Shown here: positions 1 to 14,600 of the stretch, piece by piece | How the letters are laid out: every line of letters starts with the position of its first letter | Numbering within the stretch: the first letter of the stretch is position 1 | Origin: Oreocharis arfaki | Lineage: Eukaryota; Chordata; Aves; Passeriformes; Paramythiidae | Assembly: GCA_013398015.1 (NCBI GenBank) | Contig: VZRR01010232.1 | Coordinates: 1,145,065-1,209,064 of the forward strand | Direction of reading: 5' to 3' | DNA: 64,000 bases | Notes under the pieces: generated by a model | What the model was told of the DNA's origin: nothing | Seen by the model: only the letters and a program-made list of their open reading frames with translations | Databases searched by the model: none | Made by a program: the position numbers and the translations under genes

Positions 1-3000
1 AGCAGCTGAGGGGCGAGGTCAGTTTACATGTCAAACAGCACAAGAGGGGTTTGAGGTTTTATTTTTTTCTCCAGAGGCCAGATACTTATCCAAGGAATTG
101 TTACACTGAACTGGGTCTAGGTTCAAAAATTGTGCTCAGTATCCATAATAAGTTAAAAAAAAAAAAAAAAAAAAGGAGGGGGAGGGAGGAATTCTTAGAA
201 TAACAAGTTACCACAGCCACATTTAAAAGAAAGCAATCCACAACTCAAGAATTATTCCATTTCTCAACACTGTCCCATTAAACCAAACCTTTGCTGGACT
301 CTCTCTTACTACAGCTTAATCCCACCCCCCCTCAAAGAGCACTCTGCAGTTTCTTCATGCACCCAAGCAACACTAATAAGAACCTATAAAGGGTCAGCAG
401 AAAACCCTAAGCCAGAGCTCTGGCAGAAATCCAAACTGGAAAAGACACTGACTGTGCACAACAGCAAGTGAAGACAGACAGCTTTTCCCCAAAGTGATAT
501 TTTAATTCAGAAAAGAACCTTCACTAATCTCAGGGTTTATTATTATCTGTGTAGCAAATGGGACTGCAGTTGGTCTACATAAAGCATTAGTTTCCTACGG
601 GGCATTTTAGACTGTAAATGATGAAGGACCAGACCTAAACCAGAAGTCTGCTGGAACTCTGCTTTTGCGTTTAATTTGATTTAAGCGTGCCAAAAGGCAG
701 GGAATGAAAGTGCAGCACTAACAAAAAGACCTTGGTGGAACACAGGGCACAGGAGGGATCCCCTTGGGCTGGCATCTGCACGGGGACCTACAGATGACCT
801 ACACCAGACCTTCCTCCTTGCCTCCCTGGGACTGACCCCAGAGCAATGACTGGGACTCTGGGAGATGCAGCAGTTGTGCCTTCACCAAGCTGAAAACACA
901 GTACATTGCAAGTGGAACTGTCAGGCTGAAGGACAGCTGTGCTTCCAACACACCTCACGGGGAATCAACAACGCACTCAATAACGGGGCTTTGCTCCCTG
1001 GCCATGATGTTTTTCCCTTCGTTCCCACAGTCACCAGCACGAGTGAATTCCCTAATGGAAGGGGTTTGGCTCTCCTATAACCAGCTTTGGGCAAGGCCTC
1101 TTCTCCACAACTCCTCCCACGGACATTGCAAAGGGAGCGAGTGTGCACCAGGACAAGACCTGGCACAAGGAAATAAAAATCTTGGTCACGGATGCCAGTA
1201 TGACAGAAAGAGCAGTAACTGCACTGGGAAAAGCGCTCCACCATACAATCACAAATAAGTATAATCAGCAATGACCTTCCAGTACAGAATTTCCAACCTC
1301 TCACGGGCTGAGACATTAAACACAAGCATGACGTCCATATGCACTGAGCTGTGAAACTCACACCAGGAACTCACGGGGTTAAAAACGACTGCAAGCTTGG
1401 TATCAACCCAGAGCTGATCTTCCACTATGGCACACATCCCACACCACTTCCTTCCCAGCCTTCAAAGATCTACATTACAAAAGAGATGTCCTCCAAAGCT
1501 CTTCCTGTGATGAGCTTTACTGAAGAAAAGAGGAGAATCTAAAAGAAAGATAAGAGCCCAGGGATGTGGGTTAGAAGAGGTCAAAACCAGACACCACGTA
1601 CTGTCACTGGGTTCACAGGAACATTTCATTATCAGGCATTTCTCTTCTCTTCCCCATCTGCACTATAGAGAAAGCCCTTTTCCAGGATGCTCAAAAGGTA
1701 CCAATAATCAATTTAAAACATATGAAATACAGTTAAAATGCATTTTTTGAGCTGTGTGCATTTTGGAACTGAAAGCTGAGTGCCACAGAGTAGCCATCAT
1801 TAGGAAAACGTTTTGCTTAAAGAAACTTTCTCACATATGAAGAGCGCTGTGAAGTCTTTAAGAGTCTAAAAATATTTTTACAGAACTTGCCAGGTAGGAG
1901 CAGCTAGGTGGGAATTGTACAAAACCTGCTCTTTCAACCTGAAATGTGGGAGCTGTGCCTACAGGCTCTTCAGTTATCTAACGTTCTCATCAAGTGAGCT
2001 ACAATTAAATCCATACACTGATACCTACTGGTTGAAGTGGAGGTGAACTGCAAAAACTGTTCCCCTCTGGGCTGATGATGGCTAACACAAAAGCTGATTA
2101 GCCTTCCTAAAGATTACCACTCTGCCTTCAGGGTCTGCAATTCTCCTTTCTTTAGGACAGTGCAGTTGTTCTGTTTGGGATTCCAGTGCATGAGCAGATT
2201 CCCTCTGACTATCCTTTTTAATGATGGGACAGAACTGCAGCAAACTCCCTGAGCATTCAACACTCTTCCCCAGAGAAGACGTGAGAAACTTTGCCAGAAT
2301 TCAGCCCTCTTGCTCTGGAGGAGATCCAGCCAGGTGTCTCATCCTCACGCAATCTGCTCAGCTCCACTGACTCGGGGAGCAAGCTCACTCAGAATTTTGC
2401 AGAACGCACCCAGGGCAATCGGTGGGATTCAGAGCTTTGCAGAACCACTGTGAATTTAGAAGTAGATTTAAGCAACAGCTTGGAGCCAAGTTTTCAGCTT
2501 GTGACATGTGCGTCATGACTGGAGCTGCCTTCCAGTTAATCCCAGAGCAGCATCTCCAAACCAGCCTGCGAGTGCCCTGCTCAGAAATGCCCTCCAACAC
2601 CAGAGATAGCAAATTCCCCACCAGCAGTGGGTCGTGCCATGCCCGCCCGTCTGGATGGCACAGAGCACTGCAAGCCTGTCACCATCCAGTCTTTACTTGT
2701 CACCATGCAGACCTGCATTAACCACAGTCAAGTCCAAATTATTGACAAAACATAAGAATAAAAATTTACAGCAAGACCTCATTTTTTTGATAAACAAGCT
2801 ACTGCACGAATTCTGCCCATCTAACGTATCCAGACATTTCACCAAGAGTTCAAAAACTAATCCATGTTTTTATACGAGGAGAACCTTACACAGGAAGAAA
2901 ATATCATCACATATAATTTATGCCAGAGAAATTCTATGAAAGATCAAAACCTCATGGCTAAACAACAGTTAACATTCAGTTAATGATGATGAGGAGCACA

Positions 3001-4949
3001 ATGTACTTACTGAAATTAAATGTACCTGCACTCTGGGTATATATCCAGCACCAGCTATTTCAAGCTCCCTATATTAAATTTTATTCATGAAGTTGAAACT
3101 AAGATTATGCTGATAAAATGCCAGACTGCATCTGTACTCCCCAGCAACAATACCAGTGATAACTCCTGTTGCTCCTTTGCTAAATTCAGTATCCTTGCGT
3201 TTCATTGCAGCCGCACCAGACCCTTCACCCAGCCAAGTTTGCTCTGCCAGTTGGCATTATGATCCCTCTGAAAATAAACATACTTGCAGTTCTGCTCTCT
3301 TGGCTCAAAAATGTCCATTTCTCTTCAGTTTATCATTGGTGTAGTTGCTAACACACTGCCAGTTGTCCTGAGCCACCCCACAGGGTACAGACAGGCATGA
3401 ATAATTGCAAGGATGGGATGTCTTCCTCTCCCCTTTTTTTTAAATGCTTCTTTTGGAAATGTTTCTTCGTGGCATTGGTTTAAGCAGAGGGTGGATGTGG
3501 TTTAGAACACCATGTTCTGGCTCAAGCAGAAATTATAAATCCAACAGCAGAACTGCACGGTGGGTTTTCCTGTACTATGTAAAATATACAGGTACCTGGA
3601 TTTAAAAGAAATACCAACCTCCCACCTGAGATTTAAGTTTCTGGAGACCCTCTCCTGCCTAGAGAATGTGCAGTATTGTACCTTTGGACTACTACAGCTC
3701 AAATTCTTCGCAGTGCTTAGGATCATGCTTTTTTTGAAGTGCTACTACCACAAACACTGCATAGGAGCCATCTAAGGCATGTTTCACGTCAAAACATCTC
3801 CTAAGCACTGAGGCAACTTTGGAAGGCACAGAGTGTTCAGTTCCATGTACTGCTCATTAAGTAGATAGGGTCAAACCAGGGAAAGCACAGCAGAAGGCAC
3901 TCCAAACACAGCAACATGCTAGTTCATGTTAAATGAAACAAATAACCAAACAAGCAGCGTAGAAAAGAGAAGACCAGGAAAGCACGAAAGAACCACCACC
4001 AAATGTGTAAAGTGACTAAGATGAGGAGGAAGAACAGCTGGTCCCTGTGTGCACCAACGATTAGACAAGAATGACTCGTTTAATTTATAGCGACACTGAT
4101 AAAGAGAAGAAGGAATAGTTTGGTCTGTTTGATTTGGCTTTAAGTACAGACACACTAAGGCTTTTGCTAGTCTGACTCCTAGTCTTCAACAAATTCAAGG
4201 AGAGGGTTTTTTTAATCAAACGTTACTTCCCAGAAATGCTGACCACTCAGCCCTAGTACAGTGATGATGACAATAAATAACTGTTTATTTTGAACCAACT
4301 GTAGGTGCAGTTTTATTCCACGTTTCAGCTGAAGATTATGAAATACACTTCCATCCAGGAAATAAATATGGCTTGGAGACAAAACTGATAACCTGCTGCA
4401 CTCTTCTCTCAGACTTCTCCAGGCAGGAAATCCGTCTGAGCCATCCATATTGCTGAGCCTTTCAATATTGGTCCTATGCTAGTGGCTCACTCTCAGTGGC
4501 ACAGTAAGACCTGCAAAGACACCCAAACGATGCTCACTCTGCCAGATGCCTCTTCAGAGAGGCACAGCCTGAGGAGCAAGCACACAGCACAAGGAATTTC
4601 TTTTTTCAGATTTAATGGCACTGATGTAAACACCAAAATTACTTTCCACTGTTCTTTTTCCCAATACATCTAATGCCTCTTCCATCCTCTCATGTATCAA
4701 GGCTTCACTGAGATGAGATATGCCTTTAATTCTTATTTCCACACCAGTCTCATTGCTCAGACATGGCTGCATGAATGTGTTCAAATGTAACAAGGTTCAA
4801 GATGTTGATGCTTAACTTGCACATAACAAGGAATTTTTTTTCAGAAAAACAGCACAAGAGACAGTGGGCCAGATGCTTCTCCAGACCTACTGCTGTTTGC
4901 CTTCCATCTTACAGGAAAGCCTTTTAGAGGGGGCCTCATTTGAAACAGA
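1..4949. other. Non-coding stretch, no gene seen
   Basis: No exon with convincing splice sites and no recognisable protein was found on either strand. The open frames are short and overlap one another in conflicting frames, as expected by chance. If the minus-strand gene proposed from the CpG island at 28 kb is real, this would be intronic or further downstream gene sequence. That placement is inference only. Confidence 0.5.
155..174. repeat. A20 homopolymer followed by G-rich run
   Basis: Twenty consecutive A residues are followed directly by a GGAGGG-type purine run up to about position 189. It is a simple low-complexity tract. No LINE or SINE body was recognised upstream that would make it a retroposon tail. 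Confidence 0.9.
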
Positions 4950-5035
4950 TACAGAATCCTTTATGTGGCAGAAGACCCTCAAGATGATCGAGCCCAACCA
5001 TTAACCCAGCACTGCTGAGTTAGTCCATGATTTGT
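4950..5035 (-). mobile_element. CR1 LINE 3'-end fragment
   Basis: The plus strand reads as the reverse complement of the avian CR1 3' region: an ACAGAATC-type end, then GAAGACCCTCAAGAT, then GAGCCCAACCATTAACCCAG. Similarity fades after about 5,035, so only the last 80-90 bp of the element is left. CR1 is the main non-LTR retrotransposon of birds and its copies are usually 5'-truncated, which fits. Target-site duplications are not expected to be clear in this family. The element lies in antisense to the plus strand. Confidence 0.8.
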
Positions 5036-5630
5036 TCATCAGAGAATCCAAGGCAAAAATAAATTTGTCTTCATATGATAAGTAACAACTAGTGTTAATA
5101 AAATCCAGGGAACCCAAGCGTGCCAAAACACTTGTCTGGGTTTCTGGATTACTTTCTGGGCTTTTAATGACCCATATTTCCAAACACAGCTTCTTCAAAA
5201 GAGATTACAGAACAACAACATCACTTTAATTTGCAGCAGTAGGTAGGTAATACATGATAATATCATCTGGCTTCTCTTATTTAGTAAGAAAGAAAAGCAG
5301 ACTATTAAGGATGCAAATACCATATTTATTTGTGCTTCCTTCCCTTCCTCTGAATCCAGTCCCTCACAGCAGCATTGAGCCCTGAAGAGAAGATCCAGCA
5401 GCACATTTTGTTGCCACTGTTCTTCCCCAAAACAGATAATATGTTTTTATATGATTACAGAATTCAGTCTTAGCACAACCGTTAAGTAATAAAGCAGATA
5501 TTTAAGAGAAATGATTTATTGGTGACTTCAAGGGATGTGCAGCCTAGCACTGAATAGAGGTTTTATCACTGAAATGCAGACAGTAAAGGGAATTACTCAG
5601 GAAAAAACTTCATCCCCACCACCACACGAT

Positions 5631-5692
5631 AATTAAAAAAAACCCCAAAAAACAACAACAAAAAAACTAAACAACAAAAACCCCACAACAAA
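5631..5692. repeat. A/C-rich low-complexity tract
   Basis: The plus strand is almost entirely A and C for about 60 bases, with irregular CAA and CCCC blocks. It is low-complexity sequence without a fixed repeat unit. Confidence 0.8.
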
Positions 5693-8600
5693 CATGGAAT
5701 GTTTTTTCTGGACTGGAGAGGGGCACAAAGGCTTAATGCAGAAGCTTTCAAGCATAGATCTCAAAACAGAGTAAGTTTTTCCTTAAGTTCTGACTTTATA
5801 CCATGCCTCCTGTATACTTCCCCTACCTGTTTACCTAATCCACAAACCAACTACTAACTAAACTACACAAGCTATTCAAGTTTTAATGGAATACATTATT
5901 TAATACAGAAATATCTCAAAGGACAAAAACCTGCCAAAAGCTACAGTGTTACAGAGAATGAAAGACCAAAAATAATTTTTATGAGACAAGTGCAGCTCAC
6001 AATGACAAATCACATTAGCTGTTGGCTTTTCAGCCAAAGAACACCTGAGCCATTGGTATTTTTAGTCTTAATCCTCTTAAATTTTTAAAATAATACAATA
6101 GTTATGCTTGATCTAAGTTAATTAAGTCTTTAAGTAAGCAAGAATCCCTGACAAATCACCGCTGTATGTAAAGGAATGACCATGCTACAGAATTCGACAC
6201 TGACATTTTTCAGAACCATCACTTTCCAAGTCTTTCCTCAAGCAACACAACTGCTTCAAGAAGCCATGAAATACTTTAAGGGGGGAGATGGCTTCAGGGC
6301 AGCAGGAAAAGTTATTTGGGGTGCAGTCCCACACATCAGCACCGTGGAGTTTCAATCAGTCCATCACTCCCAAGTCAGAAGCTCCTTTGCTCCTCATATG
6401 GCCCAGCTGACACAGGGCACTCCAAACGCATTTAATTTAACACTTCAGCCCAAACAGGAGTCACAATCAGAGCAGCAACACAGCTGAGTAGTATCAAAAA
6501 GCATTCCCAAACACAGAAGTTCTCACATGCTTGCTCAGGAAAGCTGAAAATAACCATTTGCATTGCTGAGCAGCAGTTTCAATTAATAGCTCCATTTTCC
6601 CCATCCGTGAGCAGAGGATTTGCTTGCTTAACGCCCATTAATGTTAACAGGGCTGGACCTACAAATCCCTACCTGAGGTGGAATACTGGCATTCCTAAAG
6701 CTGCACATTTTCTCCAAAGTTAAAGCAGAGCAATTCACTTTATTTAACCTCTGCCCATTTTGTTCACTCTCAGGAGGTTTAAATGTAAACTTAAAAAATG
6801 ATAAGCATTACTTTGAGAAGAAAATATCTTATTTTTGCTTTTTTTGGTTTTTAATCAACATGCATGGCCATCCCAATAGACCAATTACAAACCAATTCAA
6901 ACAAGAAAACAAATCTTAATACTAAAGTATACAGATAAGTCAAACACAGCTTTATAGATGAAATTTTGAGATAAGGCCCTTCGCATTCCAAATAGAATAT
7001 TCCACCAGTTTCTGTGCTAACTCCCTACAAGCTCTTACACAAAAAATTAAGCTGATGTTTCTGAAAGGTAGATTAAGCAACAAGAGGTATCAGTAAAACC
7101 TGTGTAAAAATAGAGAAAAAAATTAAATACTAAAGGATTCTGGTCTCAGTCAAACAAGCCAGTGCAGGCAACTCTCAGACTGCAGTTTCAATTGTGGTCC
7201 AGCTCACCCTGAAGCTCACTATGGGCTGGGTAATTCTCTGGTACAGACCACAGGCACCAACAAACATATGAACAGTAGGGGCAAAATCCCAAAGACCAGT
7301 TTATTATCACCAAAAGCTTCCATTAGAACACATCTAATGAAAGGCTGTGGGTTCATATCACTCAAACAAAAAGCAAAGAAGTGTGGACAGTGGGATGCGC
7401 AAAAATTGGTATTAATGTCATCAAACGGGGAAAAACTTAACCTGAGCATCAATTCAATGAGCTGTGAACTCGGCTGCTGGGCAAATTAGGAGGCCAAGAT
7501 GGATGAGATGCAGTGTGAACTGAGACCCAGCCTGGAGTTCATCGGGGCTCTGCCTGCAGCAGCCGTGGTGCAGGGGTGCGAGAGGCAGCTGCCTTCCCAC
7601 CGGGATCAGCAGAGACGCGCTGCTCACTGACAGCTTGTCAGAACACTGTCTAGAACATTTGGGACTTCCATTTGCAAAAGTCTTTTCTATGCTAATGACT
7701 TCCTACAGATGTTTTGAAATGTTTTAACTGTTCTGGTTTGATTTAGCAAGACACTGATGGAGTGATTTGAGGGAACTGCAGCAGCAGCTGCAGCAGCAAA
7801 CCCACCCAGGACCTTCCTGGACATCCAGCAGCAACAAGATTTGGAGAAGCAAATTCCCACCTTCCCCAGGAAAACAATGCATGATGAAAGATGGCACCAG
7901 TGGTGGGACAAGAGCACCTGTTTTGCCTGTACCTGGTTCACATAGAAAAGGGAATTTCCATTCTGTACAAAACCTTGCCATTTTGAACTGACTTTTCAAA
8001 CCAAGCAAGAAGAAAAGGTCAACATTTCTATAAACTAGAATGTTCTTAATGTTGATTCAGAAGTATTGACATCTCCCTAACAATATCAAAACAATCTCAA
8101 ACATAAATATAGCACTGAATAATAAATCCAAAAGTCAAAAGGAAGTCAAGCATAAAAGCAACACACATATATAAACATCCCCCCTATCAAAACAAGGGCC
8201 AAGCATGACACGTGCCCCCAAAATGCTTGTCTGCCCCAGCAGCTGCATTTTCACCAGAGGCTCCTACTTTTTTCTTCTCCATTTCCTTCCTCATTCTGCT
8301 ATTTGTCTGTGGCTTGGCCTTTATATTTTGTTTGTAACACGGTGATGCTCAGCCTTTAAAACCCAACTGTCCTATTACTGAAACGTAATACTCTCCTCCA
8401 GAATAATTCAAACCTCTCCTTCCAGTTTTACTGTTTCCTTATATAATACATCATTAAAACTAAGTGTCATAAAGTTGTTTGGGTTCTTTTATGCAGAGCA
8501 AAGGTGGTCAGAGAATATCAGCCAGTAAGAAATCCAGCCATCATCCTCCTCCCTGTTCCACATGCACAATCTTCCTTTTAACGTGACTGACATGAAATGG

Positions 8601-11600
8601 GCTCAATGCAACACAATTTCTCTCCACAGCTAATGCAGCTGGGAAGAAACAAGAAGGCCTTAGGGTTCTGCATGCCTTCACCAGACATTTAAGCTGAATA
8701 TCTTCAGGCTCTATGGCTCTTAATAAAGGACAATGAAGTTATCAATTAAGGGCAATTAAGAAATCAATTTTAAAAACCTAAAAAAGGCACTGCAAGACTG
8801 AATGAGGGAGGATTAGTGTGAACAGAAAAGAAAGGGAGAATATGTGAGATCAATAAGACTGTGAAGGGCAATGCCATAACACAACAGTTGATGAATCACA
8901 GAAGCCTCTGGGACCAGTGACACCATGGGAGTCACCGCCTGTCACCTGCTATCAGTGACAACCTCGGTGTGATGTGTCGAGGTGACTTGTGACCCACAAG
9001 GTTTGAGAGCTACAAATTAAGTAAGAAGTTTCTAAAAGGCTCACAGCCCTTTCTTTCAGGTGTGCCAAGTGAAGCCGATGAAGATGCTCAGATGCACTCC
9101 AAGTGCGGCAGAACCCAATCAGCCAAACACAGTCAAGCCCCACAGAAAACAACGTTTTAGACTTCTCACCTAAAACAACATTTTTTGTTCCGCAAGAAAA
9201 CCTTCCAATGGGTCTTATAAAGGATTTGAAATAAGGTAAGGATTTTTTTTTTCACTTTGCAAATACAACTCCACTGAAGCTGAGGAAGAAACCAATCACA
9301 AGCTTGGCTGCATGTGTTTCAGCACTGATGATCTTTTGTGCTACACTTACACCACTGCTTTCCCTACAGGGATATTGCTGCTGTCTGACTTCCTACCTTC
9401 TCTCCATACCTCCACTAGTTAATGAATCAGTGACACAGCGAGATTTCCTGGAAAAGTTAAGTAAGAAATCTTCTGGGTAGAAGGAATAAGTTGTTACAAT
9501 AACAAGTAATTTACAATCTGAATGCTACGCATACTGTATCATCTTATTTGTATTTCACAGTTAATCTCCCAGCTCACAAAAGTTTTATCAGAGTGGAGGC
9601 ATGTGCTGTATTCCCCTTTATAAAATTTTACAGTCCCTTGCTATTCTCAGGGCTTGTTTTATAGGCACAATTTGCTGCTTTAATCTCACCCAATTGTCAT
9701 ATTCTAAATCACGGTGTATAAAAATGTCTTAAAAGGAGAGATGCGCTGAAGGGTAGTACTTAATTACACTTACTGCCTGATTTAAATGTTATCTGTGCCT
9801 TGCCAAGTGCCAGGCACAGAGTAACCCAGCAGAGCAAATCTGCATAAACCGATACAAGTCATTATTGGGCTTTTAATAGCAACCCTGTTCTCCTGTGCAG
9901 CATTCCGATGAAGGTGTGTTCCTCCTCCTCCTATCATATTAGCTCACAAGAAAATTAAGTAAGGAGGTTGAAGAACTGGTAATTGGTAGGGTCTTTCCAG
10001 GCACTCTTTGGTAACTTATTTATTTTTATTTCCTTGCAGAAATCTTTGTCAAGACAATTTCACTGGTCACCTTCATGATTCTAACGTGTCCTAATGGAAC
10101 TGAAAAGCAGAGTGCATAAAGCAAACAGAAAATCCATTTGTTCAATGGTTTCCTATTCCTTTTATAGCACTTCCACTCCAGAAGAGCTTCTCTTTACACC
10201 CTCTCCCCGCAATTCCTAGGAATCAAACAAATAAAAAACGAAACTGAAAATACCACCGAAATTTCAGGCAATTCATGTTTTGATTTCTGACTTCCTCCTC
10301 CCCCACCCAAGTGAGCACAGCAAGGGACTGATCTGCCTCTGCACTAACTACATTAGACATGCAGTTAAATTCTCTGGCTCAGGGGAGCAGAAATGCAGCT
10401 TACAGTACATCATATCTAAATACTTTCTACTTTATGCTCCAATCCCTGCTCCTACCACACACCAGAGAGCTCAATATAGGACCACTTTAGCAAGATCACT
10501 CTAAACTTCAGGGAAAGCAGGAGAACGACCGTTTTTGCTTAGATTCATTGTATTGAATGAACCAGTGGAGGTAGAGTAAGTACTGCAACTCTCACTAACC
10601 TACCCAGCAGCTTTATTTCTGGCCCATACCACCAGCATAAATTCAATTTCACTATTTCTTTTTGTTGTTGTCCCCTTGAGCGTGCTGTGCTCATGGTCCA
10701 TTACTGCCAAAGTCTAGAAGGGACTAAACCACAGCTTTGTGCCAAGCACCCTGAAAGTCAACGTGAAAGGGCATCACTGAGTCAATCCCAAATACCCAGC
10801 ACCTTTCTATTCAAATGACATTTCTAACTTTGCACACATTTCAAACCACGCCAGAGCAGTCACAGTTATGCACGACTACTCCTTGCCTGTCTATGTAGCA
10901 TGGTTCCAATCATGAGATGTCAGCATTGTTTCATGCAAGATAAACTCCAACATTGTCCCTTATGAGTTTATGAAATATGTATGTGCCGCTGCTACCAGTC
11001 ACAACTCTGCCATCACTGCCTTTATTTCAGCCTTGGCAAACAAGCAACTGGCAGGGGGAAGAAAAAGAGGGGGAAGAAGCCCAATTCAGAATGATTAGAC
11101 ATTTTTATCATCTCATTTTAAGCATCTTCGAAATCCATGTGGTGTGAAATACGAACACCCCTCAGCTTCACAGAGGGCTGAAGCCATAGAATGCCTGGCA
11201 TGGCAGAAGCTGAACCCCTCAGCAGAACCTGGCCTGAGAAGAGATAGGCAAGACGTGGGTAACCGAGCAGCTTTCCCAGCTCAAGGTCAGTCCAATCCCA
11301 GCAAGAGCCTGGCAGGATGACTGTGCTCTCTAAGCAGTTCCCAAAGTCCAGCCAGTGGATCCCTGGCAGCGTGCCTTCCTTTGGGCAGAACAAGAGGAAG
11401 AATATGAGGTAGCAAAAAAGCCATGGTACTGGGAAAATGCTGCTCCCAAGAACCTCATTCAACTCATTTTCTTTTAAAATGAAAAGCAGTATTTTCCAGA
11501 CCACTGGTATCTGAAGCCAAGTGACAAACTTCACATTTGTCTCAGGGGATCCCACTGCACTTCAGCAGTGATTTTAACAAAAACCTTGATGACAAAAGTA

Positions 11601-14600
11601 TGCAGTCCTCTGCAAGTAATGTAGAGACTTAAAGATGAGACATAACTCCAAAGGGCCTGAGACAGTGTTATAAAACTATAGGCTTAGAAGAAATGAGTTG
11701 CTGATTTCATTATTTTTCATGATTAGAAAACATTCCCCTACGTAAAGCTCACTTGAGTAGCCACAAATTAAAGTTTCTCTGATGACAGATTTACCTTGCC
11801 ACTTCCAGAAACAGCCACTCCCCAGAAGGAGAAGCACACTGGAGGAATGGTGCAGCAAAACAACCCCATTTCATGGGGGTTATATCACCCTCACAGGAGG
11901 ACTGGCTCCTCTGGTGGGTCCCTTTCCAACCCAAATACTGAGCTTGGCAACTTTGGGGCTTCCTACCATCTCCTGTGAACTCAGCCGAAAGTAATAATAT
12001 TACAGGATTAATTACTAAGCAAGGTCTCTACAAACACATCTGCCTTTGAAACCTCTACAAAAGCACAAGCAAAATTCCAGAGATAAACAAACACAAACTC
12101 CTTTTAATTAAGCACTGCGCCTCTCTGTAGGGGGTGACGGAGTGAGCAGATGCAGGGGGATTGCCAATTAAGATACAACTTCTTTGATGGGAAGGGTACA
12201 GCCATACACAGGAGGAAAAAGGAGAGGAACTTGCCATCCAAGTCATTACTTTAATTGGCTGCTCAGAAAGATTATGCATTCCCCACATTCGATGCTGCCA
12301 AAAAAGTATTACTGATCCAAAATACTAAAGAGCCATCAAAACATGTTCTAAGCTGCTTGCACCATGTTATTACTAAAGCTACCTGTGCACCTCGCTCATC
12401 CAGCTTGAGAGGGCTGTAACACAGGGAGATAATTCTCAGGGTTAATTAGACAAAGAAACAGACAACTCCTGGATTTAATTTTCTGTTATTGATCATTATT
12501 ATTCACTAAACACCAGACATGCTTAGCAAAAACTTAATGAAGGGAATGCACGGTATTTCTGGCATAGATCAGTTTAAAAAGCGACCAAAAAAAAACCCCT
12601 AAAACATACGCAAATAGCTAAAATAAACTCTTGAAAATTGCTTGGGCCAGGATACAAACAGAAAGCGAACCAGAGGACGGACTGGTCATCTGCTGCATAA
12701 CTTTCATTGATTTGATATCCCACTATTTTTGGTGTGCTGACCTTTATTTTCTGTGATCCTAATAGCAATGCTGTTATTCTCTCAGCTTTGCTAAAAAGCT
12801 GAATGTTAAGTTTGACTTCTGTTTTTATCTGATTTTAATAGAAATGCAAATCAGTTTCCACATGGCTTGCTCCACGCCTTTGTACCGTTTGGGGAGGGGA
12901 AAAAAAGGCAGGAAACTTAAGAAATGGTTTGCTCAGTTTGCAGCCTGGCTCAGGAATCTTGATTTTGCCTCCTTACACACTTGTGTCTCCACCACAGAGG
13001 ACAGAGCACTGTGCAGGGGGGAATTCAGGCACAGGGACCCAGAGCTGCTTTATCTGAGCCTCCTGCCCCTGAACATGATGGCTCTGTCATCCAGTCCGAT
13101 GGAAAAACAAAAGGAGACTGGGATTTCACTATCTCTACTCAAAATAAATGAGTGTGACAGAAAAGGAACTCTTGTCTTTGCAAACAGAAGAGCTCACCTG
13201 TTACTGAGAATGAGATAACCAGAAAAGTATTCCTGCCTTGGGAAAACAGCCCAGGCTGCAGAGGTAGGCTGGGAAAGAGGAGCTACTCCTTCCTGGGTCT
13301 CTCCAGCTGCCAAGTCAAAAGCAACAGCATTACTAAAATCTCAGTTATACACAGCAAAAAAAAATTCTGGCTTTTGTGGAAGGACAAAAAAAGCCTGGGA
13401 AAAAAAAAAAGAAACCAACCCATATCTTTCTCCATTTCTTTCTTCCCTCCAGGAAGTGTCTCAATGACACCAGCAAGACAAAAAAAACCAAAATTAAGAG
13501 GAAACGACTGTGATACCCTTCCTCCCTCCCTCCAGCTGCCTACCCTGTGGCAAGTGCTCTGATTTCCCCTTTGGGGCTTCACTGACCCCACAGCACTGGG
13601 GACTTCTCTTCCATGCACAATCAACACTGGTTGGTGGGATGTCCACCAACCCCCACCTCCTCTCAAGCCATAACACTACAGGGAGTTCTGTAGTGTCCCC
13701 ACACCAGAAGTTTCCCCCATCTCTCCCATATTTTCCAGGTACACCACTAATGCAGAGCACTGGCACAACGCTTATAAAATATACTGAGGCTGGAACAGCT
13801 TAACAGTATTACCATACTTGGTTATTAATCAGAATGAAACTCCTGGAAAAAAAATAAAAGGAATTAAGGATATTTAATTTATGAGTGAAAAGGTGAAGAA
13901 GGAACCTAATTACAGCTAGCTAGTTCCTGCACATGGAAAGTACATCTCCTGCTACGGGGTTCCCTCATCTAGCAGAGTTCCAGAGTCTGAAAATGAAAGC
14001 CAGGCCTACCAAGGCTCAAAATGGAAACAAGATGCAATTTTTCAATCAAGAGGAAAGTGCTCCCATTCTCAGTTTTCTCAGGTATATCTTTCATCACTTC
14101 AATCCACTATCCATATCCATTATCACTAACTAGGTAATTTTCAAAGAGAAAAAATTGAAAGCAAGAGAAAGGAATCAGGAAACAGCAAAAGGCAAGCAGA
14201 GAGGAGAGGTGGAGAATCAATTCAATCTAGGCAGCTAATTTAAACATTAAGGCAAGAAACTCAATTCTTCACATAGTCAAGAGGAGAGAATCAGGCTCCA
14301 AATTCAGAGCTTTGAATCACCCCATGCCAGCTCTGGTGACTGTATGTGGCCTTGAGGTTCCCAAATTAGATATCTGAACTTGGATGTGTCTAGAGCTACT
14401 GGCCATGCTGCTTTCAGTAAATGCTACAGAGATTTGGACACGTAATACTGCTTTTAATTCTTGCTTAACTGTAGTGACAACAGTCTCAAGAGTTTTGTCT
14501 CATTTTTGGAGAGGGCAATGCTGTTACAAAAGTACACAACACCCTGAACCATCCGCAAGCATAAATTACACATTTACTATCTGCAGCATACTATATTCAT

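Noticed and set aside
11900..11960. CR1 3'-end-like words (GGTCCCTTTCCAACCCAAA)
   Set aside because: Only about 19 bases resemble the CR1 terminus and neither the upstream sequence nor the terminal ATTCTATGA repeat is present, so it may be chance.
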